Source: Proteobacteria bacterium UBA7447
GTDB lineage: Bacteria; Pseudomonadota; Gammaproteobacteria; Arenicellales; UBA868
Assembly (NCBI GenBank): GCA_002477475.1
Contig: DLPX01000019.1
Coordinates: forward strand, 40,718-90,984
Direction: 5' to 3'
Length of the DNA stretch: 50,267 nt
Shown: positions 17,580 through 27,104 of the stretch, one piece after another
Position numbering within the stretch: the first letter of the stretch is position 1
How the letters are laid out: the number at the start of each line of letters is the position of its first letter
Position numbers and translations under genes: made by a program
Notes under the pieces: generated by a model
Seen by the model: the letters and a program-made list of their open reading frames with translations, nothing else
Databases searched by the model: none
What the model was told of the DNA's origin: nothing

Positions 17580-18739
17580 ACTCTCCTGAACTTTTTTCCG
17601 GACGGCTTAACCAGTTGCGCAAAAGACTGGCCGATTCCGGGGTAGATACCGCGGTCATCACCGACGACGACAGCGTCTACTACTACAGCGGCTACTACGG
17701 CTACCTGCACATGGACTTCGGGCGCCCGACTCTACTGGTGGTTTCAGCAGAGGGTGAAACGGTACTGATTACCCCCACCATGGAGCAGTCTCTCGCCGAA
17801 TCTCTCGCTGTGGTCGACCGAATTGAGCTTTGGAATGACGGTATGGGGGCTGAATGGCGAGAAGCCCTACCCGGCCTCTTGGGGGCAACAGCCGCGATCG
17901 GGATAGAGCCCAATCTCATCCCGCCACCCGTGCGCACGTTTATTGACTCGATTGTTGAGCCAAAACGCTATCGCGATCTCACGCCGATCGTTTCGGATAT
18001 GCGGATGATTAAATCGCCGGAAGAACTCAAGATCGCCCGGCATGCAGGCGAGGTAGGTATCGCCATGATGGAAGCGGGCCGCAGCGCCATCAAGGAAGGG
18101 GTCGCCGAGTACGAAGTTGCGCTCGCGGCCACCACTGCCGGAACTCACAAGGCTGCTGAATTGCTGCGAACCCATTACGCAGGCTCGCAAATGTCTCCCA
18201 GTATTCACTTCATGCAGATCCTTGCGTCCGGGCAGGAGATCACCATGACCCATCACCGGGCGAGCACCAAAGCGCTTAAATATGGTGAACCGGTCTTTTT
18301 ATGCTTTTGCGGCATGACCGATTTTCATCGATTCAAACTGGGATTCGATCGCACTTTCTGGATTGGTGAGGTCGGAAACCATTCTCAGGAAGCAGCGTAT
18401 AAAACGGCTGTCGACAGCCAGGCTGCCGCGCTCTCGGTTCTGGGGCCGGGCGTGCTCGCCGAAGAGGTCCATGCCGCCTACGCTGAAGTCATTCAATCAG
18501 CGGGTTTTGAATATCCTTTTCGCTGCGGGCGCGCAACCGGATTCAGTTTTCTCGAACGGCCGCAACTGGTATTTGGAGATAAAACAGTGCTGCAGCCCGG
18601 CATGGTGTTCGCCGTTGATGGCTCAGTGACCGTCCCGGGAGAATTTCGTGCGCAGGTCGGTGACAGCTTCATCATTACCGAAGACGGATACGAGCAGATC
18701 ACGGACCACCCCAAGACTATCGCTGATGTGATCGTGTAG
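17576..18739 (+). CDS. Creatinase-fold M24 family protein lacking most metal ligands
   Basis: A 387-residue pita-bread-fold protein: creatinase N domain (about 1-140) then M24 domain (about 150-387). Known members include Xaa-Pro peptidases with two metals and creatinase, which has none. Where peptidases have Asp-Asp-His-Glu-Glu, this protein reads FLCFCG for the first Asp site, GRATGFSF for the GHGxG His, VDGSV for the IEPG Glu and AQVGDS for the last Glu, so a dimetal centre is unlikely. A His pair in TMTHHRAST sits where creatinase keeps its catalytic His. It is therefore probably a metal-free amidinohydrolase-like or C-N hydrolase. It overlaps the MFS gene by 4 bp; the 5' part of a second copy lies upstream at 16181-16330. 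Confidence 0.82.
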   Translation: MNSPELFSGRLNQLRKRLADSGVDTAVITDDDSVYYYSGYYGYLHMDFGRPTLLVVSAEGETVLITPTMEQSLAESLAVVDRIELWNDGMGAEWREALPGLLGATAAIGIEPNLIPPPVRTFIDSIVEPKRYRDLTPIVSDMRMIKSPEELKIARHAGEVGIAMMEAGRSAIKEGVAEYEVALAATTAGTHKAAELLRTHYAGSQMSPSIHFMQILASGQEITMTHHRASTKALKYGEPVFLCFCGMTDFHRFKLGFDRTFWIGEVGNHSQEAAYKTAVDSQAAALSVLGPGVLAEEVHAAYAEVIQSAGFEYPFRCGRATGFSFLERPQLVFGDKTVLQPGMVFAVDGSVTVPGEFRAQVGDSFIITEDGYEQITDHPKTIADVIV

Positions 18740-18784
18740 CGACCGCCCTAAATCAGGCTTGAACTCTCATCGCTATTGTGAGCG

Positions 18785-19267
18785 CTAGACCAACCCGAGC
18801 ATGGTCTGTGCGTCACTGACCTCGAATTTTTTTGGGGCCTCAACATTGAGGTGTATCACAACGCCGTTATCCACTACCATTGCGTAGCGGATCGACCTCT
18901 CTCCATATCCGGATTTGCTCATATCTGAGGCGAATCCCATGGCTCGGCTCAATTCTGCATTGCCGTCTCCCACCATGGTGACTTTGCCCTGCGCCTCTTG
19001 CGCCTTTCCCCAGGCATCCATTACCCACGCATCATTCACGGAAAGGCAGATGATGTCGTCTACGCCTTTTTCTTTAAAGTCTGAAGCTGCTTCAATGAAT
19101 CCCGGCAGGTGCTTTGCCGAGCACGTCGGGGTGAAGGCGCCCGGCAAGGCAAACAACACCACTTTGCGATCAACAAAAAGGTCTGTAGAGATTCTGGACT
19201 CGGGGCCGGACTCCCCCATTACATAGACGGTCGCTTCGGGTATGGTATCTCCGACGGCAATCCTCAT
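18785..19267 (-). CDS. Peroxiredoxin of the Prx5 type
   Basis: A 160-residue thiol peroxidase that reduces H2O2 and alkyl hydroperoxides. The motif PGAFTPTCS (42-50) contains the peroxidatic Cys49 with the Pro and Thr typical of the Prx5 subgroup. A second Cys (DDIICLSVND, about 75) lies at the usual non-resolving position of this group. GGGGA is 6-7 bases before the ATG. There is no signal peptide, so it is cytosolic. It is the last gene on the minus strand after the phosphate acyltransferase gene (60 bp gap), at the end of the TRAP/CoA operon; whether it shares that transcript is unknown. There is no glutaredoxin fusion. Confidence 0.88.
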   Translation of the reverse strand: MRIAVGDTIPEATVYVMGESGPESRISTDLFVDRKVVLFALPGAFTPTCSAKHLPGFIEAASDFKEKGVDDIICLSVNDAWVMDAWGKAQEAQGKVTMVGDGNAELSRAMGFASDMSKSGYGERSIRYAMVVDNGVVIHLNVEAPKKFEVSDAQTMLGLV

Positions 19268-19327
19268 AACGATCCCCTTTAATCTGGAACTATTTCTCTG
19301 CCGAGGCGGCTGGCAAGACTATTCTAT

Positions 19328-20254
19328 CTATTGTGCAGAAATGGCACCCAGGGCAACGCTGGCTAACCTGGCTTGCGGTGGATCAGCACGACTTGTCAAC
19401 AAAATGGGTACCTTGCCACCGAGCACAATACCTGCCGCACAGGCGCCCATGAAATAGACCATCATCTTGAAGAGGGCATTGCCGGTTTCAATATTCGGCA
19501 CCACCACCACGTCAGCTCGGCCCGCGACGGGATGATCGATGCCTTTCATCTTGGCAGCATCAGTAGACACCACATTATCGAACGCCAGCGGCCCGAATAT
19601 TTCAGCACTCCGCCTGGCACTCTCGAAATGCTCGGCTATTTTCCGGCACTCCCCGGTCACAGGCATCGCAGTGCTGACAGACTCTGACGCAGCAAGGAGC
19701 GCGACGCGAGGATTTTCTATGTCGAGCTTGTGCGCCAGTGTGACTACATTCTCCACGATCGCGATTCGGGTCTTGACGTTGGGAACGACGTTAAGCGCGC
19801 AGTCAGTCAGCATGACCGATTGATTGCTGCCGGACACCGTCATATGAAATACATGGGACAGCCGACCCTTGCCCCGTATGCCCCCGTCTTTTGCAAGAAG
19901 CGGACGCATAAAAGTATCTGAGTGCACGTGCCCTTTCATGACCATCGCAACTGCACCTGATGATGCCAGCTGTGCTCCTGCCTCGGCCGCCGCCGTCTCG
20001 CTCTTTGCTTCGACTACTTCAAAGCCTGACACGTCCCAATCAATCTCTTGAGCTGCCGCTTCAATTCTGGCCCGGCTTCCGATCAGGATCGGCGTGATCA
20101 GTCCGGCTTGCTGGGCCTGACGGACGCTCTCCAGAGCGATTACATGATCGGATCCGACAACTGCAGTCACTGCAGCCACTTTGCCTGACGCACGATCCAA
20201 AAGCTCAGGGGGGCAAACGACCTGCGCAGTGCTGAGGAAACTATCGGCCGCCAT
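19328..20254 (-). CDS. Phosphate acetyl/butyryl-transferase family enzyme
   Basis: A 308-residue enzyme of the Pta/Ptb family, which interconverts acyl-CoA plus phosphate and acyl phosphate plus CoA. Family blocks are VKGH-like VMKGHVHSDTFMRPLL, GRLSHVFHM, MLTDCALNVVPN, VALLAASE, and the C-terminal GIDHPVAGRADVVVVPNIETGNALFKM. The length matches phosphate butyryltransferase and short Pta forms rather than the 700-residue DRTGG type. It lies 26 bp after the acyl-CoA synthetase gene on the same strand. In sulfoacetaldehyde pathways Pta turns acetyl phosphate into acetyl-CoA, and in other pathways such an enzyme allows substrate-level phosphorylation. No acetate or butyrate kinase gene is present in this window. 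Confidence 0.88.
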   Translation of the reverse strand: MAADSFLSTAQVVCPPELLDRASGKVAAVTAVVGSDHVIALESVRQAQQAGLITPILIGSRARIEAAAQEIDWDVSGFEVVEAKSETAAAEAGAQLASSGAVAMVMKGHVHSDTFMRPLLAKDGGIRGKGRLSHVFHMTVSGSNQSVMLTDCALNVVPNVKTRIAIVENVVTLAHKLDIENPRVALLAASESVSTAMPVTGECRKIAEHFESARRSAEIFGPLAFDNVVSTDAAKMKGIDHPVAGRADVVVVPNIETGNALFKMMVYFMGACAAGIVLGGKVPILLTSRADPPQARLASVALGAISAQ

Positions 20255-20280
20255 ATCGCTTTGCGCTTATCCGATTGCTG

Positions 20281-21864
20281 TCAGGCGTCGTCTGCGCCTG
20301 ACTGACTGATCTCATCCACGAGTTTAAGCCGCTGAATTTTTCCGGACGGCCCTTTTGGCAGCGTCTCCATGAGATGAAACACACTGGGCGTCTTGAAGGC
20401 GCCAAGATTTTTCTCGCAATGTGCGCGCAATTCGTCGACATCAATCAGGTTGCCGGGGCTTGCCACAACACACGCGGCCACCTCTTCTCCATAACGCGTG
20501 TCTGCGATCCCGACAGCGGCGCCCTCCAGCACACCGGGAAACTGATACAGCACGTCGTCGATTTCCCTCGGCGCGATGTTCTCCCCTCCTTTAATAATCA
20601 ACTCTTTTATCCTGCCCGTCACAAAGACATACCCGTCTTCGTCCATCTTGCCGAGATCTCCAGTCCGATACCAGCCATCACTGGTGAACGCTTCGTCAGT
20701 CTTTTCAGCGTCTTTCAGATAACCCTTCATGACGTTGTGACCGCGGATCTGGATTTCTCCCTCACGACCGGGCTCAAGCTCTGCATTGTGGTCATCTGCA
20801 ATTCGAACCTCATTGCCGCAGCTCTTTCCCGGTGAGCCTATCCGGTGCGCTTTGGGATTAAGAGGGTTCGACAGGATGGGTGCAGCGGTCTCGGTGATGC
20901 CCATCGTCTCAACGAGAGGGATGCCGAAACGCCCAACGAATGCCGTGTGCACAGCCGGCGGCAATGCGGCCGATGCAGAGCGTCCAAAACGGACATGACT
21001 CAGGGTTGCCTTCTCGGGCTGGGCAACGGCCTCTTCTGCGCCAAGGAGATAGGAAATAATGGTGGGCACTGCACTGAACCAGCTACAACGATGACGGCTC
21101 ACCCAGTCCCAGAATTTCGATACCCGGAATCTTGAAGGCATCACAACAGAAGACCCGCTGATGAGCGGTGCCATGACCGTAACCACCTGACCATTGATAT
21201 GACAAAGCGGCAAAACACAAAGGGCGCGGTCTTCCAAGGTCAAGTGATGTGCGGCGGCGGTGTTTGCGCCGCCCGCGAGCAGGCTGGCATGAGAGTGAAT
21301 CACTCCTTTGGGTCGTCCGGTCGTCCCTGAGGTATAGATCAGCAAGGCATCATCCTGCGGCTCAGGTGAGGCACAAACACCGGCTGCCTCTACATCGTGA
21401 AAGTCGAGAGACTCGATGGCCCGGGTTCGAATCACCTTGAGATTCGGCAATGCTTCTTCACAAATCTGGTTTGCCGCATCGGCGTTGCCCTCATCAGCGA
21501 ACAAAATCCTCACTTCAGAATGATCGAGCACATAACGCAGGGCCGCATCTCCTGCCACAGGGTTAAACGTTGCAACAGTAAAGCCCCCATACATGCAGCC
21601 CAAAAAGAACTCAAGAGCGGACTGGCCGTTTGCACTCAGCATGCCGATGCGATCTCCGGGCACTGCCCCCAGAGAATGAAGGTAGGCATTCAGTGTGTGG
21701 CAGGTTGCCTGGAGCTGAGACCAGCTGAGTTCTGAACCTGTATCCGGAAAGACAGCGAAACCTTTTTCGGGAGAGGTTTGTGCGTACGTGTCGATCAGAG
21801 CCCGGATGGTCAGAGCGCTGCAGTCTTGCACCGCCGCAAAAGTTAGTGGCGCATTATTTCCCAT
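20281..21864 (-). CDS. AMP-forming acyl-CoA synthetase
   Basis: A 527-residue member of the ANL superfamily that activates a carboxylate with ATP and CoA. The ATG at 21864 (MGNNAPLTFAAVQ) overlaps the end of the aldehyde dehydrogenase gene by 11 bp and is preferred over a start 23 codons upstream. Core motifs are the P-loop IYTSGTTGRPKGVIHSH, the MGITETAAP segment, the YRTGDLGKMDEDGYVFVTGR hinge block, and the C-terminal Lys motif GPSGKIQRLKL. The substrate cannot be read directly. Its position next to a CoA-acylating aldehyde dehydrogenase resembles the sauT-sauS pair of sulfoacetate users, although medium-chain or aromatic acids are also possible for this subfamily. Confidence 0.88.
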   Translation of the reverse strand: MGNNAPLTFAAVQDCSALTIRALIDTYAQTSPEKGFAVFPDTGSELSWSQLQATCHTLNAYLHSLGAVPGDRIGMLSANGQSALEFFLGCMYGGFTVATFNPVAGDAALRYVLDHSEVRILFADEGNADAANQICEEALPNLKVIRTRAIESLDFHDVEAAGVCASPEPQDDALLIYTSGTTGRPKGVIHSHASLLAGGANTAAAHHLTLEDRALCVLPLCHINGQVVTVMAPLISGSSVVMPSRFRVSKFWDWVSRHRCSWFSAVPTIISYLLGAEEAVAQPEKATLSHVRFGRSASAALPPAVHTAFVGRFGIPLVETMGITETAAPILSNPLNPKAHRIGSPGKSCGNEVRIADDHNAELEPGREGEIQIRGHNVMKGYLKDAEKTDEAFTSDGWYRTGDLGKMDEDGYVFVTGRIKELIIKGGENIAPREIDDVLYQFPGVLEGAAVGIADTRYGEEVAACVVASPGNLIDVDELRAHCEKNLGAFKTPSVFHLMETLPKGPSGKIQRLKLVDEISQSGADDA

Positions 21865-23251
21865 GACGCGCCCAGTAATCCCCCAGCAGCTCCTCTGGTG
21901 AGACTTCCTGTGCGGGTATGCTGCGAACAACACGGACGGTATTGAGGTAGTGTCGGTAATTCATGTTCTCGCTGATGCTGTTGCCTCCCCAACTGCCGCA
22001 TCCCATCGAGAGCGAGAACGGCAACGCATTATCAAAACTCCCGCCGGTGGCAAAGCAATGGGCCTGGTTGACGATAACGCGACAGGTCGGCAATTCCATG
22101 GCAATCTGCATTGGACGAGCATCATCGACCGTATGGATACCCACCGAGTGGCCGGCACCCTGATACGCATAGATTTCGGCAACCTGCGCCAGTGCGCCAT
22201 CAAAGTCCTCGGCACGATAAAGCGTCAGAACAGGACAAAGCTTTTCACCCGAAAAGGGATAGGCAGATCCGGTTTGGCATTCCTGCACGAGCAAGACCTT
22301 GACATCAGGCATTGCGCTGCAGTCAATTTCCGCCATCTCGGCGATTTCGTGGGCAGGTCGCGCAATAACGGTCGAATTCAGCTTGCCCTCTGGCCACATC
22401 AACTGCTGCAGTTTTTCCTGCTCATCAGCGGTCAACAGCTTTGCGCCCTGTGACTCAAGAGCTGACACCAGGGAATCGTATACCGATGTCAGCACCACGG
22501 CACTGTTCTCTGAAGAACAACTCGTGGCGTTATCAAAAATCTTGGAGGCGATGATCTTTTGGGCCGCTTCGTTGAGATCTGCGGTTTCATCAACGATCAC
22601 CGCGACATTGCCCGCTCCGACTCCCACTGCTGGGGTACCGCTTGAATAAGCTGAGCGGATATTGTTCTGCGACCCGGTCGCGACCACCAGATCCACCGTC
22701 TTCATCAAAGTCTCGGTATCTGCTTTGTTGATGGGTCGAGGCAGTTTCTGCACCAAGTCCTCGGGGGCACCTACTTTCTTTAGCGCCTGCTGAAAAAGAT
22801 CAACCAACTCTCCACAAACCGCTTCACCGCGTGGCGAGGGGGCGAGAATAATGGCGTTACGCCCCTTTAGGGCGTTCATCACCTTGTTTGTCGGTGTGGC
22901 CACCGGATTGGTCGAGGGTGTGATCGCTCCGACAACGCCAACCGGCCGGGCAATCTCAATAATGCCCCTTTCAGAATCCTCTGAGATCACACCCACCGAG
23001 GGCGCTTCCGTGAGATCGCGAAGCAATCCCAGGGTCTTGCGGTAGTTTTTCCGGAATTTATCGTCAACGTCCCCCAGGCCGGTGTCTTCTACCGCACGCT
23101 CTGAGAGGTAACGATTGCGCTCAGGCTCAAGAATGGTCCACGCAATCGCGGCAACGACATCATCAACCTGAGCCTGATCAAATAGCTCATATTCAGCCTG
23201 GGCCGCTCTGGCGCGCGCGAGCAATTTTGAAACTGGGGAATCTGCAGCCAT
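21854..23251 (-). CDS. CoA-acylating aldehyde dehydrogenase (SauS/AdhE-N type)
   Basis: A 465-residue NAD(P)-dependent enzyme interconverting an aldehyde and its acyl-CoA. The catalytic Cys is C245 in NATSCSSENS, matching the TSCxSE motif of acetaldehyde and sulfoacetaldehyde dehydrogenases. The coenzyme region has PVGVVGAITPSTNP and GVGAGNVAV, and the C-terminal HCFATGGSFDN and GCGSWGGNS blocks are typical of the AdhE N-terminal domain and its stand-alone relatives. There is no alcohol dehydrogenase domain and no microcompartment targeting is obvious. The gene follows the TRAP large permease gene after 72 bp and overlaps the acyl-CoA synthetase gene. Sulfoacetaldehyde dehydrogenase is one candidate; acetaldehyde or propionaldehyde forms are alternatives. 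Confidence 0.86.
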   Translation of the reverse strand: MAADSPVSKLLARARAAQAEYELFDQAQVDDVVAAIAWTILEPERNRYLSERAVEDTGLGDVDDKFRKNYRKTLGLLRDLTEAPSVGVISEDSERGIIEIARPVGVVGAITPSTNPVATPTNKVMNALKGRNAIILAPSPRGEAVCGELVDLFQQALKKVGAPEDLVQKLPRPINKADTETLMKTVDLVVATGSQNNIRSAYSSGTPAVGVGAGNVAVIVDETADLNEAAQKIIASKIFDNATSCSSENSAVVLTSVYDSLVSALESQGAKLLTADEQEKLQQLMWPEGKLNSTVIARPAHEIAEMAEIDCSAMPDVKVLLVQECQTGSAYPFSGEKLCPVLTLYRAEDFDGALAQVAEIYAYQGAGHSVGIHTVDDARPMQIAMELPTCRVIVNQAHCFATGGSFDNALPFSLSMGCGSWGGNSISENMNYRHYLNTVRVVRSIPAQEVSPEELLGDYWARHGK

Positions 23252-23323
23252 AAGACCTGAACCTACGAACCTACTCGTGCCAAGTCTAACAGCGTAGAGC
23301 CGGGATCTGCCCGAATGCTGTGG

Positions 23324-25984
23324 CTAGAAATTCAAAGAGACGTCTTTGTGATCCGCGTTGCAACTGGCTGCATACAGGGCCTGCTCTTCGGTCATCTGTG
23401 CCTGCTGCCTTAACCCAATGGTAGGCCTGAGTGCTTCATCCACTGCGAGCAATGGCGCCGTCAGTTCGGCGAATGCCTGCTTTCGCCAGGAGACCTCAGC
23501 AAGGTACAAATCGATCGCTTTTTCCATCTCACCAAGCGCTTTCTCGCGATCCGGGTTGTTGCCCTTAAACGCCTTGCGACTCTTGTTCAGCTTGGACTTG
23601 ATCTTGCTTGTGCCATCCACTTGACCCAACTCGGTCCGCAGTTTCTTAAGCGCGCTTTGCGCTTCTTTCGAATCCATTTTTGGCAACGCTGCATAGAGAC
23701 GATCCAATTCCGGGCCAATGTCAATCAGTGCTGGAGTATCTGCGATCAGATTACGTACTTCCACGAGGGCGTTGTATCCGTCATCCACATTGCGGCGGTA
23801 CTGATTGACCTTCTTTTTGTCGTCCTTCAGAAGAGTCAGGTGAGCTGCATTCTGCGCCTCCCATTCGGATGGGATTCTGGCTTCAATCTCTTGACGCTCC
23901 GCGATGAGCATCTTACGCCCACTCACTAACTCGTCTCGGGTGAGATCCGACTCTTCACCGCGATCGAAGCGGGTAATCGCCTGATCCGCATCCTCGATCT
24001 TCGCATCAATGCGCTTGATCCTACGCTGCAGAAAGCGCACCTGTTTATGAAGGGTGCTGTAGCCTTCTTCGAAGTCACTCCTCGCCTCATGCGATGATTT
24101 GACCCCTTCCACAAGCGGGAACGTCGACCGGATATTGGATGCCGCCGACTCCAGTTTCTTGCCGACAGAATCCGGCAGGTATTCCATCCGAAGACTGTCT
24201 AACTTATCGGCAACTCCCAGCAGTGTCTGTTCCTCAGTCGCATAAAGTTCAAAAACATAATCCTCGAGACACTCCTGGAGTTTCGGATTCATCGGAGGCG
24301 GAGAAGATTCCGAAGTCAGATAAATTCGGGCAGGCAGATAGTTCACCAGACTCGGCATATAACCCACGATCCCCAGACCTACCAACTGGAGAAAGATAAA
24401 CGGCACGACACCACGATAAATCTCTACGGTCTTTACTATTTTGGAGGCCACGCCCCTGAGGTAAAACAACGCAAAACCAAAGGGCGGCGTCAGGAATGAC
24501 GTCTGAATATTGAGGCCGATCATCACACCTAGCCAGACCGCGGTGATGTTGGCGCTTGGATCCATCAGAAGAATCGGCGCCACAATCGGCACGACCACGA
24601 CCGCAATCTCAATAAAGTCCAGGAAGAATCCGAGGACAAAGATGACCGCCATCACCACGATGAATTGAGTCCAGAAACCCCCAGGCAAACCCGTCAGAAA
24701 CTCTTTGACCAGAACCTCGCCCCCAAAGCCCCGGAAAACGGAAGTCAGCATCGCTGCACCGATCAAGATGATAAAAACCATAGAGGTGGTTTTTGCGGTT
24801 TCGATCATGACACCGTTCAGTACATTCCCGATCTTGTAGGCGCGCCACAGACTGATGGCGATCGAGATACATAATCCAATCACCGCAAGAGTCGCCACGG
24901 TCACCGCGATAACTTCCGAAGGCTCAGAAATGGTTCGAACGTTGATCTCAACCATCTCCAGGGTAATGATCAGCACCGCGACTGATACCACCGCCAGAAT
25001 AGCCGGGAAGTAGGCACCCCGCTTTCCGGCCGCCAAGCGATAGCCGCCCATAATCAATGCACCGATTGCGCCGATGGATCCTGCCTGATTGACCGTGGCA
25101 ATGCCAAGAATGATCGAACCCAGCACAGCAAAAATCAGGGCCAGCGGAGGAATCAGCGACAGACCCACTCCGAGCCAGAAGCGGCCATCCAAATTCCCTT
25201 CGCGAGGCACCGGCGGTGCAATCTTGGGACGGATCAGCGCCGACACCAAGATGTAAAGCATGTACAGGCCAACCAGTACCAATCCCGGAAAGAATGCCCC
25301 CATGAACATCTCGCCGGCACTGGTCGACACAATATCCAACTCGGACGGCATCGAGAACTCACCGGTGGCATCTTTGTACATCGCCTTTCGGGCAGTGCTA
25401 GCAATATCCGAGGCGCTCGATAACTGATCCGCCAGCAAGATAAGCACGATGGAAGGCGGAATGATCTGTCCCAACGTTCCTGACGCACAGATCGTGCCCG
25501 AAGCCAGCGGTCGCGAGTAATTGTGGCGAAGCATCGCCGGCAACGAGATCAGTCCCATAGCGATGACGGTAGCACCGACAATTCCGGTCGTTGCTGCGAG
25601 CAGCGTTCCGACGAAAACTACCGATATGCCCAGACCCCCGGGAATAGGGCCAAACAACTGAGCCATGGTGACCAGAAGATCTTCTGCGATCTTCGAGCGC
25701 TCGAGCATGATCCCCATGAAGATAAAAAGCGGAACCGCGATCAGGGTGTCCCGTTCAACATCCCAATACAGGCTCCTAAAATTGGTCACTCCCGCCGTCA
25801 GCCATTCGACGGGTCCTCCTTCCAGAAAATACGCACTGACATCGCCTTCCACCAGATAGCCAAAGAGCGCTGCCAGCCCGAGGGCGACCATCGAAGAGCC
25901 CGGTAACGCAAATGCAACCGGAAAGCCAGAACTGAGCGCTCCGATCATCAGGATAAACAGAACTAAAAGAAAGAAGACTTCCAT
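23324..25984 (-). CDS. dctM: TRAP transporter large permease with long C-terminal soluble extension
   Basis: An 886-residue protein, twice the usual ~430 of DctM. Residues 1-550 carry the large-permease helices and signatures: VPLFIFMGIMLE, the TTGIVGATV segment, ASGTLGQIIPPS, FLDFIEIAVVVVPI and SFLTPPFGFALFYL. The membrane part is itself enlarged by a mid-region of extra helices (about 265-380). From about 556 to 886 there is a hydrophilic, highly charged, largely helical region with heptad-like stretches (LHKQVRFLQRRIKRIDAKIE; LKKLRTELGQ) that looks like coiled coil and has no recognised domain. It would lie in the cytoplasm or periplasm depending on the final helix. The gene is 12 bp downstream of dctQ. 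The fusion is an unbroken frame with one codon style, so an assembly artefact is unlikely. Confidence 0.88.
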   Translation of the reverse strand: MEVFFLLVLFILMIGALSSGFPVAFALPGSSMVALGLAALFGYLVEGDVSAYFLEGGPVEWLTAGVTNFRSLYWDVERDTLIAVPLFIFMGIMLERSKIAEDLLVTMAQLFGPIPGGLGISVVFVGTLLAATTGIVGATVIAMGLISLPAMLRHNYSRPLASGTICASGTLGQIIPPSIVLILLADQLSSASDIASTARKAMYKDATGEFSMPSELDIVSTSAGEMFMGAFFPGLVLVGLYMLYILVSALIRPKIAPPVPREGNLDGRFWLGVGLSLIPPLALIFAVLGSIILGIATVNQAGSIGAIGALIMGGYRLAAGKRGAYFPAILAVVSVAVLIITLEMVEINVRTISEPSEVIAVTVATLAVIGLCISIAISLWRAYKIGNVLNGVMIETAKTTSMVFIILIGAAMLTSVFRGFGGEVLVKEFLTGLPGGFWTQFIVVMAVIFVLGFFLDFIEIAVVVVPIVAPILLMDPSANITAVWLGVMIGLNIQTSFLTPPFGFALFYLRGVASKIVKTVEIYRGVVPFIFLQLVGLGIVGYMPSLVNYLPARIYLTSESSPPPMNPKLQECLEDYVFELYATEEQTLLGVADKLDSLRMEYLPDSVGKKLESAASNIRSTFPLVEGVKSSHEARSDFEEGYSTLHKQVRFLQRRIKRIDAKIEDADQAITRFDRGEESDLTRDELVSGRKMLIAERQEIEARIPSEWEAQNAAHLTLLKDDKKKVNQYRRNVDDGYNALVEVRNLIADTPALIDIGPELDRLYAALPKMDSKEAQSALKKLRTELGQVDGTSKIKSKLNKSRKAFKGNNPDREKALGEMEKAIDLYLAEVSWRKQAFAELTAPLLAVDEALRPTIGLRQQAQMTEEQALYAASCNADHKDVSLNF

Positions 25985-25996
25985 GATTGTTTTGCC

Positions 25997-27034
25997 CTAC
26001 CCCGTCACGGCAGAGCCGGAGGGCGCCTGCGTATCTGCGTCGGCCTCGTCACCTGCCTCTCCCGACAAATCCGCGATATTCGAAAGCAGATACGCGCAGA
26101 ACTGAAACAGCATCGACATGGCAAAAATAACCAAAAAACCCACCATCAGGTATTTCACATACATACCAAAGCCCTGTTGGTAGATCTCAAAACTGAGCAG
26201 GGGACTATTCAGGCTGCTGCCCTTGCTCCACATGCCGGTGATCAGAATGACCCAGCACAGCGGCAGTCCCAATATGATTACGCCGATGGTGTTAGCCCAG
26301 GCTTTTCCTTTCTTGGAAAAGTTGGTGTAGAGGACATCCACCCGTACGTGACCCTCTGTGACAAGAGCATAGGCGCTAGCGAAAAGAAAAAGTCCCGCGT
26401 ACCAAAAGCGTACCAGATCTCCCTGGAACGGCTGCTCGTATGAGTACACAAAGCGGCTGATCACAATCGAGAATTCCGAAAGCACCACCATCAGCGTGAG
26501 CCAGGTGAAACCCAGACTTCTGGTGAAAAGGGCGATCAGAAGACCCAAAGCCAAAAGAGGATAGTGCACATATGATCCCCGGAAGATAGGCCGACCAAGC
26601 GACTTGGCCATGTCCTCACCCACAAAGATCGCCAACCACTCCTCTACCCGCAAAAAGGAGATAACGATATCAAAGATGCCGATCAGGACAAGGCCCCAAA
26701 AGCATCCTCGAATAATAAAAGCCGCTATTGCGCCAAGCCGTTCGGCATCGCTGCGCAAAGGGGAGTCTTGTCGCCTGACCGCGTAAATCGCCACCAGTAT
26801 TGCCAGCGCGAACCAGCTGGCGAATTGAGACCAGGCCTGAATCTGCAGCGTACCGGAAAAAGGCGCGGATTCCGCATCCTGCCAACTCTGCATAAGAGCG
26901 AGCGTGCCCGGCCAGTCCTGCCAGAAAATCAGATAATTATGAACAATGAACAGCAGGCCAAACAACGGCACCAGCCATGCGAAAAACCGCATGACATTAG
27001 CTGTGGCCGATGGCCCTTTGGTCGATGAAACCAT
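25997..27034 (-). CDS. dctQ: TRAP transporter small permease with N-terminal extension
   Basis: A 345-residue protein, about double the usual 160-200 residues of DctQ. The C-terminal ~170 residues hold the DctQ signature (ASAYALVTEGHVRVDVLY, then AWANTIGVIILGLPLCWVIL) with the expected four helices. The N-terminal half adds four or so hydrophobic segments, including FFAWLVPLFGLLFIVHNYLI and AFIIRGCFWGLVLIGIFDIV, of no known family. The C-terminus is acidic and Ala-rich. It lies 131 bp after dctP, with a hairpin between them, and 12 bp before dctM. The matching enlargement of both membrane subunits suggests they belong to one TRAP subtype with extra contacts. Confidence 0.87.
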   Translation of the reverse strand: MVSSTKGPSATANVMRFFAWLVPLFGLLFIVHNYLIFWQDWPGTLALMQSWQDAESAPFSGTLQIQAWSQFASWFALAILVAIYAVRRQDSPLRSDAERLGAIAAFIIRGCFWGLVLIGIFDIVISFLRVEEWLAIFVGEDMAKSLGRPIFRGSYVHYPLLALGLLIALFTRSLGFTWLTLMVVLSEFSIVISRFVYSYEQPFQGDLVRFWYAGLFLFASAYALVTEGHVRVDVLYTNFSKKGKAWANTIGVIILGLPLCWVILITGMWSKGSSLNSPLLSFEIYQQGFGMYVKYLMVGFLVIFAMSMLFQFCAYLLSNIADLSGEAGDEADADTQAPSGSAVTG

Positions 27035-27104
27035 TTCAGAGCAGAGAAACAGAACTGTCAGGTTTGCTGGCTAACTGTATCAACAGACAGAAATAGGGGC
27101 TGAG

